NCBI GenBank assembly: GCA_937959285.1
Contig: CALGAR010000085.1
Coordinates: forward strand, 1 to 13,058
Length of the DNA: 13,058 nt
Source: an uncultured Bryobacterales bacterium
GTDB lineage: Bacteria > Acidobacteriota > Terriglobia > Bryobacterales > Bryobacteraceae
Direction of reading: 5' to 3'
Shown here one piece after another: positions 1 to 6,241 of the stretch. The notes beneath the pieces were generated by a model. That model did no database searches and had not been told where the DNA came from. It saw only the letters and a list, made by a program, of their open reading frames with translations. A program made the position numbers and the translations under genes. The first letter of the stretch is position 1. Each line of letters begins with the position of its first letter.

Positions 1-180
1 GCGCTGTCACTGCTCGGTCTCGCGCGCGCCTTTGAGAGTATGAGTGACGTCGCTGCGGCTCGCAGGTCCTATAGCGAGCTGCGGCAAATTTGGAGTAAGG
101 CGGATAACGCGATCCTGAAGGCGCTGGACGAAAGCCTGGAGCGCCTGCAGAGCACGCCCGGCCCGCCGAGCGTGCCCTGA
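1..180 (+). CDS. C-terminal end of a TPR-repeat protein (5' truncated by window)
   Basis: The window opens inside a reading frame that gives 59 residues and stops at TGA 178-180. The visible part (ALSLLGLARAFESMSDVAAA, then RRSYSELRQIWSKADNAILK) has the helix-turn-helix pattern of a last tetratricopeptide repeat: small residues at the helix crossings, an R-x-x-Y step, and a trailing helix ending in LERLQ. In Acidobacteria such tails commonly end long TPR proteins, many fused to Ser/Thr kinase or winged-helix regulator domains at the N-terminus; which of these applies cannot be told here because everything upstream is missing. The gene converges on the receptor gene on the other strand with only 13 bases between the two stop codons, leaving no room for a dedicated terminator between them. 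Confidence 0.7.
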   Translation, partial: ALSLLGLARAFESMSDVAAARRSYSELRQIWSKADNAILKALDESLERLQSTPGPPSVP

Positions 181-193
181 AGCGGTGAAGCCG

Positions 194-3100
194 TCAGAAC
201 TGGAAGCGGAGACCAACCTGGAACTGGCGTTCCTCGGTTGCTGTTGTGATTTCTCCAAAGCCCGCGGAACTGACGTTCGCCGCAGGGTTCCCGAACTTGG
301 GCGTGTTGGTAAAGTTGAACGCCTCGGCGCGGAATTCGAGCCTCGAGCCTTCGGTGACCTGGAAGATCCGGAACAGGCCGAAGTCCCAATTGAAGCGTCC
401 AGGGCCGTAAAGCGAATTGAAACCGGCCGTACCGAATCGCGCTTCGTTTACTGGCCTAAATGCGGTTGTATCGAAATACGGCTGACCGCGGCCGACACCG
501 CCGAGGATCTTCACCTCCGGTTTCACCTGGTCCGCGCGCTGGGTGTTACCCGGAGCATTCAGCGATGTCGCTGACGCCGTGACTGAGAACGGCCGGCCGC
601 TCATCACCGCAACGATGCTGTTTGCCTGCCAGCCGCCGGCGACTGCGGAGAGGAGTCCTCCACTGTTCAACCATCTCTTGCCCCGTCCGAACGGCAGCTC
701 GAGTATGTTCGTGATCTGGAGGTTATGACGCCGAACCATGCCGCTGACCGAACGGTTCAGGTCATAGTACTCCGGAATCATGATCTTGAGCGTGCTGTCG
801 CTGCGGTCGAGGCCCGATGTGCTGATTGCCTTGGCAAAAGTGTAGGAAGCGGTAAACGAGTAACCGCGGAAAAACCGCCGCTGCAACCGGGCCTGGAGCG
901 AGTCGTAATGGCTGCCGCCAATCGGGCCCACTTCGCGTGTGCTGGCGGTCCGGCCGAACAGGCGGGTCAACTGCCGCCCCGCGTTTCCAGCCCCGACGTC
1001 CGCCCAGTTCAGTTCCCGGTAGCCTAGCTGCCGGATCTGCCGCGTTGCGACATACCCTACTTCTCCCACGAACCCGCCAAACAGTGTCCTTTGCAGGGTG
1101 AGGTTCCACGACTGGATATACCCCCGCTGGATATCGGTCGGAACGGTTTGTGTAGAGACGTTGCCAGGCACCGGAATGATTCCGTCGCCGAGACCAGGCG
1201 CCTCGATGGGCGGAATTCCGTCTGCAAGCCGGGAAGCGGGCGCGAGAGTGTTGGGCGCAGGGACGACCAGTTCACTCAGCACAGGGTGATTGGTGCGGAG
1301 CGCGCGAGCCAGTGAATAGGGATCCCAGCTGATGCCATAGCCGCCGCGGATCACGAAGTTCTCCGTGGCCCGGTAGGCGAAGCCGAAGCGGGGCGCGAAG
1401 AATCTCTTGCTGCTCTTGACGCTAAGGTCCTTGGGCACATCCCCCACGCCGCCGATGTACATCTGATCATCAAGAGGGTTGTAGCGTTCGAATCCGCGGT
1501 CTGCGCGGGTCGGCATCGGGAAGTACTCCCACCGGACGCCGTAGTTGAGCGTCAGTTTCTGGTTGACGACCCAGCGGTCTCGAACGTAGAGGCTGTAGCG
1601 CCATGTGCGGGTCGTGAACGGGAAGATGTTCAACTGGTTCTTACCGACCTGGGTTGGCAAGCCAAGCAGAAATGCTCCCATCGCGTTGACCTGTGAGGTT
1701 GTCTGGCTGGTTTGAGTACACGCGCCGGAGGCATTTGCCTGCAGGCAAGCTGTGGTCGGCCCCGTGCCAAAGGTGAAGAGGCCCCGGGCTCCTGTTGAAG
1801 CGCCGCCCTGAAATTCGGGCTGCGTGTGATTCATTTGCTCGGAGTTGATATCCGTGCCCCAGCGGATTTCATGCCTGCCGTGAATCTTAGTGAAATTCGA
1901 TCGGAACGAGTATTGATTGTCGTTGCGGTAGAAGGGAGTCCAAGGCTCTTCCGTGCCGAGGCCGGAGTAGCCGCTGATGTTAAACCTCGGCCAGCCGCTC
2001 TGGAAGCGTTCCGGTCCGTTTGTTCCAGGAATGCCGAGCACGGTCAGACCGTAGTTCTCGCCGATGCCCGGCTGCTCCACGTTCGTGTTCTGCCGCGTCC
2101 ATCCAAAAAACACATCCGCGAGCAGCGTTGGAGTAAAGATATAGTTTGCTCCCGCGCTGATGCGGTTGTTGTAGCCCCACGTATCTCCGGCATTGCCGGC
2201 TCCAACTCGCGGGCCGTCCATGTAGCCCTGGTCGACGCCGAACGCAGTGATGTGCTTGGATCGGTGGTGGGCATAGTTCCAGCTAACGAAGGTGTTGAAC
2301 TTGTCGGAAGCCTGCCAGTTGACCTTGTTGTCCAGCGACCACCGGTCAGCGGCAAAGGGCTGGCTTGCGAAGAAGTTGTTTGCTTCCGTAGTTTCGGAAA
2401 GATTCGGCAGCGGCACCAGGCTCAGGATCTTGCGGGAGATCGGATCGATCCGGCTCTCCGGTATCTGGTTATTCGGGAACGGCATGCGCCCGGTGCCGTT
2501 GGGCTGACCCGTCGAAGGATCGTAAACCACAGCCTGAGAACTCGAGAAGTCTCCGCTACGCGCACGGGCAGAAGGCAAAGAGAGGATGCTGCTCCCGTTG
2601 TCACGCTGGTAAATGCCGCCGAAGCTGGAGAAGAAGAATAACTTGTCGCGCTTGATTGGCCCGCCGAGAGTCCCGCCCAGCCGGTTTTGGATAAACTTGC
2701 CCTTTTCCTGATCTGGCGGCCGGAAGTAATCCCGGGCTTTCATGTGCTGGTTGTAGTGGTATTCAAACAGTGACCCGTGAAAGCTGTTTGTGCCGGTCTT
2801 CGTTTGCACGTTGATGACCGCGCCGCCCGCCATGCCCTGCTCGGCGTCAAAGCTGTTCGTAACTACGTTGACGTTCTCGATGGATTCGAGCGTTGGAACG
2901 ATCGCCGAGCGCCCTACGTTCCAGATATGCGCGTTGGTGGCGCCGTCGACGTTCGTGGAGGTCGTCGATGTCGTCGTCCCATTGACGGCGAACCCGACCG
3001 AACCGGAGGGGTTGCAGCCGCCCATTCTCCCGGGGCGCATGTCGCCTTCCATTTCAAAGCCGGGAACCGTTTGTAGAAGGTTCTGATAATTGCCGGCAAG

Positions 3101-3571
3101 CGAGACCGGCAAATCTTCGAACTGCCTGGTCTGGATCTCGTGGCGGATTTCACCGCGATCGGTCTGAAGCTGTGCTACTTGTGCTTCCGCAGAGACAGTG
3201 ATGGAGGATTCAACGGCGGAAACTTTCAAAACGGCATCGCGGCGAACGGTGGCGTTTTGAGGGACAACGACGTCCTCGGCAACGAAGTCAGCAAATCCTC
3301 TCATCTTTACAGTCACGGAGTACGTGCCTGCAACAAGATTCGGAAAGCTATAGGCCCCGGTTTCATTGGTAAGGACGCGCCGCGTGAGATTCGTCGCTTT
3401 GTTGACAACGGTGACTTCGGCGCCCGGTATGGCTGCATGGGTTTCCTCTGTTACGTTCCCCACAAGCGAGCCATACAGAACCTGGGCTTCCACGCCGGCA
3501 GAACTTAGCAGGAACAGCAAACAGAGAAGGATCGTTATGTTTTGAACGCGCGACGACGGAACGTCAGGCAT
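194..3571 (-). CDS. TonB-dependent receptor-like outer membrane protein (Oar-like, carboxypeptidase regulatory N-domain)
   Basis: Complete 1125-residue outer-membrane beta-barrel protein. Residues 1-29 form a signal peptide (hydrophobic ITILLCLLFLLSS, likely cut after VEA). Residues about 31-115 are a carboxypeptidase-regulatory-like beta sandwich with the typical G-A-x-V and T-N-E-T-G-A-Y-S-F motifs. A plug-like region follows (about 140-265: DLPVSLAGNYQNLLQTVPGF, NVDGATN, VINVQTKTGTNSFHGSLFEY), then a long barrel rich in aromatic strand ends, with a C-terminal QVGLRFQF ending in Phe, as expected for Bam-recognised outer-membrane proteins. The start is supported by TAGGAG (complement of 3578-3583) six bases before the ATG. 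Such proteins in Acidobacteria are very numerous; they are thought to take up large or polymeric substrates or to act in surface functions like Oar of Myxococcus. The substrate cannot be inferred. It diverges from the small-gene block beginning at 3911. Confidence 0.93.
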   Translation of the reverse strand: MPDVPSSRVQNITILLCLLFLLSSAGVEAQVLYGSLVGNVTEETHAAIPGAEVTVVNKATNLTRRVLTNETGAYSFPNLVAGTYSVTVKMRGFADFVAEDVVVPQNATVRRDAVLKVSAVESSITVSAEAQVAQLQTDRGEIRHEIQTRQFEDLPVSLAGNYQNLLQTVPGFEMEGDMRPGRMGGCNPSGSVGFAVNGTTTSTTSTNVDGATNAHIWNVGRSAIVPTLESIENVNVVTNSFDAEQGMAGGAVINVQTKTGTNSFHGSLFEYHYNQHMKARDYFRPPDQEKGKFIQNRLGGTLGGPIKRDKLFFFSSFGGIYQRDNGSSILSLPSARARSGDFSSSQAVVYDPSTGQPNGTGRMPFPNNQIPESRIDPISRKILSLVPLPNLSETTEANNFFASQPFAADRWSLDNKVNWQASDKFNTFVSWNYAHHRSKHITAFGVDQGYMDGPRVGAGNAGDTWGYNNRISAGANYIFTPTLLADVFFGWTRQNTNVEQPGIGENYGLTVLGIPGTNGPERFQSGWPRFNISGYSGLGTEEPWTPFYRNDNQYSFRSNFTKIHGRHEIRWGTDINSEQMNHTQPEFQGGASTGARGLFTFGTGPTTACLQANASGACTQTSQTTSQVNAMGAFLLGLPTQVGKNQLNIFPFTTRTWRYSLYVRDRWVVNQKLTLNYGVRWEYFPMPTRADRGFERYNPLDDQMYIGGVGDVPKDLSVKSSKRFFAPRFGFAYRATENFVIRGGYGISWDPYSLARALRTNHPVLSELVVPAPNTLAPASRLADGIPPIEAPGLGDGIIPVPGNVSTQTVPTDIQRGYIQSWNLTLQRTLFGGFVGEVGYVATRQIRQLGYRELNWADVGAGNAGRQLTRLFGRTASTREVGPIGGSHYDSLQARLQRRFFRGYSFTASYTFAKAISTSGLDRSDSTLKIMIPEYYDLNRSVSGMVRRHNLQITNILELPFGRGKRWLNSGGLLSAVAGGWQANSIVAVMSGRPFSVTASATSLNAPGNTQRADQVKPEVKILGGVGRGQPYFDTTAFRPVNEARFGTAGFNSLYGPGRFNWDFGLFRIFQVTEGSRLEFRAEAFNFTNTPKFGNPAANVSSAGFGEITTATEERQFQVGLRFQF

Positions 3572-3910
3572 GACAAACTCCTATTGTTGAAATTTCACTT
3601 CGGCTCGGAAGCGGTACATGGGCTTCGACGAGGACAAAGGACACCGTTTCCTCTACAGTTCCTCTATTGGTAACACATCACTTCGCAATCCGCATTACTG
3701 TTTGTGGCAGTCCGCGAGCAACTGCACAAAAAATCCTCGAGAGCTCTTTTCAATCCGAACGGTCCTGTTTAGCATCGAAAGTCAAAGTCACTTTTTTGTC
3801 AGCCCAAATGGCTCGAATGTGAAGCTGCCAACGGTTGTAACTTCTCCTATTAAAGGAAAGCTGATGTGACAACTAGTTGCCGAATTCAGCGTTCAGAGGA
3901 GTTTTGGCTT
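3572..3910. other. Divergent intergenic region, lower GC, no convincing gene
   Basis: These 339 bases separate the minus-strand receptor from the plus-strand small membrane protein and must carry the promoters of both. The base composition drops sharply compared with the receptor gene (26 of 60 G+C at 3721-3780). An open frame at 3618-3869 has no ribosome site and no recognisable composition, so I do not call it. A weak sigma70-like pair CTGCCA (3825-3830) and TATTAA (3848-3853), 17 bases apart, could serve the 3911 gene. On the minus strand the motif GTGTCCTTT (complement of 3636-3644) lies 73 bases before the receptor start. Nothing else stands out. Confidence 0.5.
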
Positions 3911-4129
3911 ATGCGATACGTGATTCGCGCTTCAGTGTGGATTGCCGGACTTGCGATCATCCTGTGGCTTGCCGTCTCGATCTGGCTCCGCGATTCAAAG
4001 AGGGAATCAAGTGCAGCGAGAGGCGGGCCTTGCATGCTCGACCAGAAGCCCTACTCGGAAGGCGCGCTCGCCCGAATGGACGGCAAAATTGTGCAGTGTC
4101 GCGGGGGCAAGTGGGTGCCGGCGCAATAG
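3911..4129 (+). CDS. Small single-pass membrane protein with DUF1496-like Cys motif
   Basis: 72-residue protein. Residues about 4-26 form one hydrophobic helix (VIRASVWIAGLAIILWLAVS) with positive charges on both sides, followed by a short polar tail. The tail carries C41-x-x-D-Q-x-x-Y-S-E-G-A and, after a G-K turn, Q-C63-R-G-G-K-W. This two-cysteine pattern resembles the DUF1496-type motif (C..D..YS.GA ... C...g.W) found in small secreted bacterial proteins of unknown function, in which the two cysteines probably pair; that match is from memory. The ATG at 3911 is preceded by AGAGGAG (3895-3901), nine bases away. An alternative GTG at 3866 (87 residues) also has a purine-rich AAAGGAAAG before it; I prefer 3911 because the short positive N-terminus then leads directly into the helix. 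Function unknown; it could be unrelated to the peptide cassette downstream. Confidence 0.65.
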   Translation: MRYVIRASVWIAGLAIILWLAVSIWLRDSKRESSAARGGPCMLDQKPYSEGALARMDGKIVQCRGGKWVPAQ

Positions 4130-4411
4130 CTGCTTGCCGAACTGTTCAAAGGTACTAAACCTATGTTGCTAATGCGTTGAAGCTGGTAAGGTGAGTAGCA
4201 AAAGCTCTGCCGCAGACACGCTTGCGCGTGACTTCCCCTGCTCGTACCCCCATCACGGCCTGATCAGCCATTGTCAAAGTTCTGGCGAATCGGAATCAAG
4301 CCGTGATCCGGCGGAGGATGGGCCAACAGTCCACCAGGCAACATCGCAATTGTCTTCGCGAAGTAAGGAACCGCTCTTACGCCATTGTGTAGCGTCAGTC
4401 ACCGATCCGAA
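4130..4411 (+). other. Leader region before the AraC-type gene
   Basis: This 282-base stretch has no convincing gene. A GTG-started frame at 4191-4508 runs through it into the regulator gene but is rich in Ser, Pro, Arg and scattered Cys with no ribosome site, so it looks like chance. A 24-codon frame begins at ATG 4318, but its purine run GGAGG directly abuts the start codon and would not work as a normal ribosome site. The notable content is the inverted repeat described separately at 4252-4307. No clear promoter for the regulator was found. Confidence 0.5.
4252..4307. repeat. 8-bp perfect inverted repeat upstream of the regulator gene
   Basis: ATCACGGC at 4252-4259 is the exact reverse complement of GCCGTGAT at 4300-4307, with 40 bases between the arms. 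The intervening DNA begins with the palindrome CTGATCAG (4260-4267). The arms could form a long-loop hairpin in the leader RNA or be paired half-sites for a dimeric DNA-binding protein, for example the AraC-type product encoded from 4412. The position, about 105-160 bases before that start, fits autoregulation, but this is inference. Confidence 0.4.
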
Positions 4412-5227
4412 ATGCGACAGAAAACGGTTAAGACACCCAGCCTGCCTGCCCGAGGCGAAGAACTGCCGTTTGAAAAGCCTCCGTTATCAACCGACTGGAA
4501 GAGAATAAGAGAATGTCTTGATCAGCATTCATGCCTTATCGGAAAACTCTGGGGGTTGTTAGAAGGTAGCTGTTTACCGAGAGAGAGCATAGAGTGGCAA
4601 TGGGTATTTGGTGTCGTACTTAACGAATGGCTCGTTCTTACAATCAAGGAGCAAATGCAGGACGTTCGGTCTTGCGACATGCTGGCGCGGTATGGAGGAT
4701 TCAAAGCGTTGAAGCACTTGCTTAACACCGAGCAATGGCCTGGTGTAAGTCCTAACGGAGTCGCTCTTGCGCAATTCGATTTGTCGTTGCTCGAGGTGCT
4801 TTGTCAAGCGGAGTTGAAGGAAGGGAAATGTCTTAGAAAAGATCCGAGGATTACTGCGATGATTATGAGTGCTGATGCTCCTCCGATTACCTGTCTGTCG
4901 GCCAAATACTGGGCGGAAAGAGTTGGGGTTACTCCTGAGCGCCTCCAAAAACTGTTCAAATCCGAAACAGGGTTAACACTTCACAAGTTTGTGGAACGAC
5001 TAAGAGCGCGGCGAGCAGCGCAGTTGATTCGGGATAGCAGCCTGAGAATTAAGGAGATTACGGCTCTAATGAACTATTCTGAGACGTCGAATTTCTGCCG
5101 TGATTTTCGGAAGGTGTATGGGAATACACCTAAGGCGTACCGAATGCAGTTCCTCAATGTCACCTACGTACGCGAGATGATATTCGGAATGGCAAGCCTG
5201 AAGTCGACAACGAATAGCGGATATTGA
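4412..5227 (+). CDS. AraC-family transcriptional regulator
   Basis: 271 residues from ATG 4412. The C-terminal third is an AraC/XylS DNA-binding domain: the first helix-turn-helix is at about 162-187 (LSAKYWAERVGVTPERLQKL, F-K-S-E-T-G), the linker helix carries L-R-A-R-R-A-A-Q-L-I, and the second unit at about 213-244 has I-K-E-I-T-A-L-M-N-Y-S-E-T-S-N-F-C-R-D-F-R-K and ends in the family's G-N-T-P-K-A-Y-R. The first 145 residues show no AraC cupin, GATase or PAS signature and contain a helical stretch; the input signal is unknown. The start is uncertain: no Shine-Dalgarno is visible before ATG 4412, and an in-frame TTG at 4385 would give 280 residues. It ends 51 bases before the Cys-rich peptide gene and reads the same way, so that gene is its most likely target. 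Its base composition is lower in GC than the flanking large genes (26 of 60 at 5041-5100). Confidence 0.85.
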   Translation: MRQKTVKTPSLPARGEELPFEKPPLSTDWKRIRECLDQHSCLIGKLWGLLEGSCLPRESIEWQWVFGVVLNEWLVLTIKEQMQDVRSCDMLARYGGFKALKHLLNTEQWPGVSPNGVALAQFDLSLLEVLCQAELKEGKCLRKDPRITAMIMSADAPPITCLSAKYWAERVGVTPERLQKLFKSETGLTLHKFVERLRARRAAQLIRDSSLRIKEITALMNYSETSNFCRDFRKVYGNTPKAYRMQFLNVTYVREMIFGMASLKSTTNSGY

Positions 5228-5230
5228 TAA

Positions 5231-5259
5231 TTGACCGTCACTGGGATGTGAATTATAGG
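5231..5259 (+). promoter_or_regulatory. Candidate sigma70-type promoter for the Cys-rich peptide gene
   Basis: TTGACC at 5231-5236 and TATAGG at 5254-5259 are separated by exactly 17 bases, starting four bases after the stop of the AraC-type gene. Transcription would begin near 5266, giving a very short leader of about 13 bases that starts almost at the AGGAGG ribosome site. The -35 box matches consensus at five of six bases, the -10 box at four of six. A regulated promoter with an imperfect -10 next to an activator gene would be consistent with AraC-type control, but no operator repeat was identified. Confidence 0.45.
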
Positions 5260-5265
5260 TCTTGT

Positions 5266-5271
5266 AGGAGG
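5266..5271 (+). promoter_or_regulatory. Strong Shine-Dalgarno site fixing the peptide start
   Basis: AGGAGG, seven bases before ATG 5279, is a full consensus ribosome binding site and by far the best in this block; the neighbouring regulator, redoxin and glycosyltransferase genes have weak ones. This supports 5279 as the start and the small frame as a real, strongly translated gene. Confidence 0.75.
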
Positions 5272-5278
5272 ATGCTCT

Positions 5279-5512
5279 ATGGCTATCAATCGAGAAAAGT
5301 TGGCGATGGGGCTTGCGACTGCAATGCCGACCGCCGCCTTGGCTGTGTTCTTCCTGTTTGGACCTACGCCAACTGTCTATGGCTTTAGCTGTGACTGCTA
5401 CTGGGGAGGCTCCTGCTACTCACAAGGTGCGTGCGTTCAATCTGTTTGTGGCTCCGGATCCGGGCAACAATGCCTCGGAGGCGATTTTTGGAATGCATGC
5501 AGCGTGTGCTAA
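5279..5512 (+). CDS. Secreted cysteine-rich small peptide (candidate peptide natural product or toxin precursor)
   Basis: 77-residue product. Residues 1-35 look like a signal peptide: a charged start (N-R-E-K), a hydrophobic core at about 11-28 (GLATAMPTAALAVFFLFG) and a plausible cut after V33-Y34-G35. The remaining 42 residues hold eight cysteines (C38, C40, C46, C52, C57, C65, C74, C77; spacings 1, 5, 5, 4, 7, 8, 2) among Gly, Ser, Gln, Tyr and Trp, with almost no charge and a C-terminal C-S-V-C. Eight cysteines in a processed, exported peptide suggest up to four disulfides. I do not recognise the family. The gene has a consensus ribosome site and a candidate promoter, and is followed by two hairpins and a membrane thioredoxin-like gene that could fold it. 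The uncharged G-S-G-S-G-Q-Q loop between C57 and C65 would be a conceivable glycosylation site given the glycosyltransferase downstream, but that is a guess. Alternatives are a structural surface peptide or a redox-sensing peptide. Confidence 0.75.
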   Translation: MAINREKLAMGLATAMPTAALAVFFLFGPTPTVYGFSCDCYWGGSCYSQGACVQSVCGSGSGQQCLGGDFWNACSVC

Positions 5513-5529
5513 GACGACGATAGCTGGAC

Positions 5530-5560
5530 GGGAGGGCACGAGACTCTTGACTGCCCTCTC
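5530..5560 (+). other. Hairpin after the Cys-rich peptide gene
   Basis: GGGAGGGCA (5530-5538) pairs with TGCCCTCTC (5552-5560): nine base pairs including one G-U, with a 13-base loop. It begins 18 bases after the peptide stop. There is no T-run directly behind it, so it is more likely a partial terminator or mRNA-stabilising/processing element than a full intrinsic terminator. Such a structure between a small precursor gene and its partner genes would give more peptide than enzyme message. Confidence 0.5.
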
Positions 5561-5577
5561 ACCAACGTCATTGGTTT
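5561..5577 (+). other. Second small hairpin, directly adjoining, followed by TTT
   Basis: ACCAA (5561-5565) pairs with TTGGT (5571-5575) around the loop CGTCA, and two more T follow. It abuts the preceding hairpin with no gap and ends 12 bases before the redoxin start. The five-base-pair stem is weak by itself; it could lower translation initiation of the redoxin gene, which has no clear ribosome site, or act with the first hairpin as an attenuator. Confidence 0.35.
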
Positions 5578-5589
5578 CGATAGTTGCAT

Positions 5590-6153
5590 ATGAAAGTCCT
5601 CAAAGGTGGTGCTGATTGTGGCGTGGTCGTGATGGGTATTGTTTTGGCCGCTTCTCTCGCGGGAAATGTGGTGCTCGGTTGGAAGTTGCGGAGCGTATGG
5701 TCACCGAGAGCCGGTGGAGTTCAAGTGGGCGCAACGTTTCCGACCATTGAAGTGGTGTCCCAGGAAGGGCGACGTGAGAGGCTCTCATTCAAAGGGGCTC
5801 AGCCAACAGTGCTGTACGTTATGTCTCCGGCATGCGTATGGTGTAAGAAAAACCAGGAAGGCGCTAACGCTTTATATCGATCAATAAAAGGAGGCTATCG
5901 GGTTGTAGGACTTTTCACAACGTCAGAGAACCTGGCGCAGTATTTGAAAGACCATCCCGTTGAATTCCCGTCATATACCCTTGCTTCGACAGAAGTGGTC
6001 CGCTCGCTTGGTTTGGATGCTACGCCGCAAACTGTCGTTATTTCTCCTGCAGGTAAGGTCGAAAGAGCATGGATGGGTGCATATCTGCCTGAGCGGGTGG
6101 CCGAGATCGAAAAGTACTTTGCTATCTCCTCAATCGGGACAAAAGTGCGCTGA
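5590..6153 (+). CDS. Membrane-anchored TlpA/AhpC-type thioredoxin-fold protein
   Basis: 187 residues. A single N-terminal membrane helix (about 11-31, GVVVMGIVLAASLAGNVVLG) with a K-rich start anchors the protein with its C-terminal domain outside the cytoplasm. The domain (about 44-178) has the TlpA/MauD-like layout: G-A-x-F-P lead-in, P-T-V-L-Y-V-M-S-P then the redox site C82-V-W-C85-K-K-N, a central strand V-V-G-L-F, and the cis-proline T145-P146 followed by Q-T-V-V-I and a G-K-V turn. Such proteins reduce, oxidise or isomerise thiols in the cell envelope. With an eight-cysteine secreted peptide encoded 77 bases upstream, helping its disulfide formation or shuffling is the natural hypothesis; a cytochrome-maturation role is less likely, as no ccm genes are visible. 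ATG 5590 is chosen for its lysine before the helix, although no good ribosome site precedes it; ATG 5632 would cut into the helix. Confidence 0.87.
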   Translation: MKVLKGGADCGVVVMGIVLAASLAGNVVLGWKLRSVWSPRAGGVQVGATFPTIEVVSQEGRRERLSFKGAQPTVLYVMSPACVWCKKNQEGANALYRSIKGGYRVVGLFTTSENLAQYLKDHPVEFPSYTLASTEVVRSLGLDATPQTVVISPAGKVERAWMGAYLPERVAEIEKYFAISSIGTKVR

Positions 6154-6185
6154 GTCGCAGACGCAACATGTGTTTGGAGGTTCGA

Positions 6186-6212
6186 CGGCACGACACAAGC
6201 TGTAAGGTGCCG
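6186..6212 (+). other. Intercistronic hairpin before the glycosyltransferase gene
   Basis: CGGCAC (6186-6191) pairs with GTGCCG (6207-6212), with a possible inner ACA/TGT pairing (6193-6195 with 6201-6203). It lies 32 bases after the redoxin stop and 29 before the next start, in an 88-base gap with no other feature. There is no T-run. It may be an mRNA processing or stability element; a chance stem is also possible. Confidence 0.3.
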
Positions 6213-6241
6213 GCGGAGTAAGGACGCGAGACAGGTAGCTC

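Noticed and set aside
1826..2641. 271-codon open frame on the plus strand, opposite the first receptor gene
   Set aside because: It is fully antisense to a well-supported receptor gene; its product is rich in Arg, Ala and Val with no domain pattern, as expected from a shadow of GC-rich coding DNA.
3618..3869. 83-codon open frame in the divergent intergenic region
   Set aside because: No ribosome site, no hydrophobic or domain pattern, and it would occupy the promoter region of two divergent genes.
4191..4508. GTG-started 105-codon frame before and into the regulator gene
   Set aside because: No Shine-Dalgarno, low-complexity Ser/Arg-rich translation, and overlap of nearly 100 bases with a convincing AraC-type gene in another frame.
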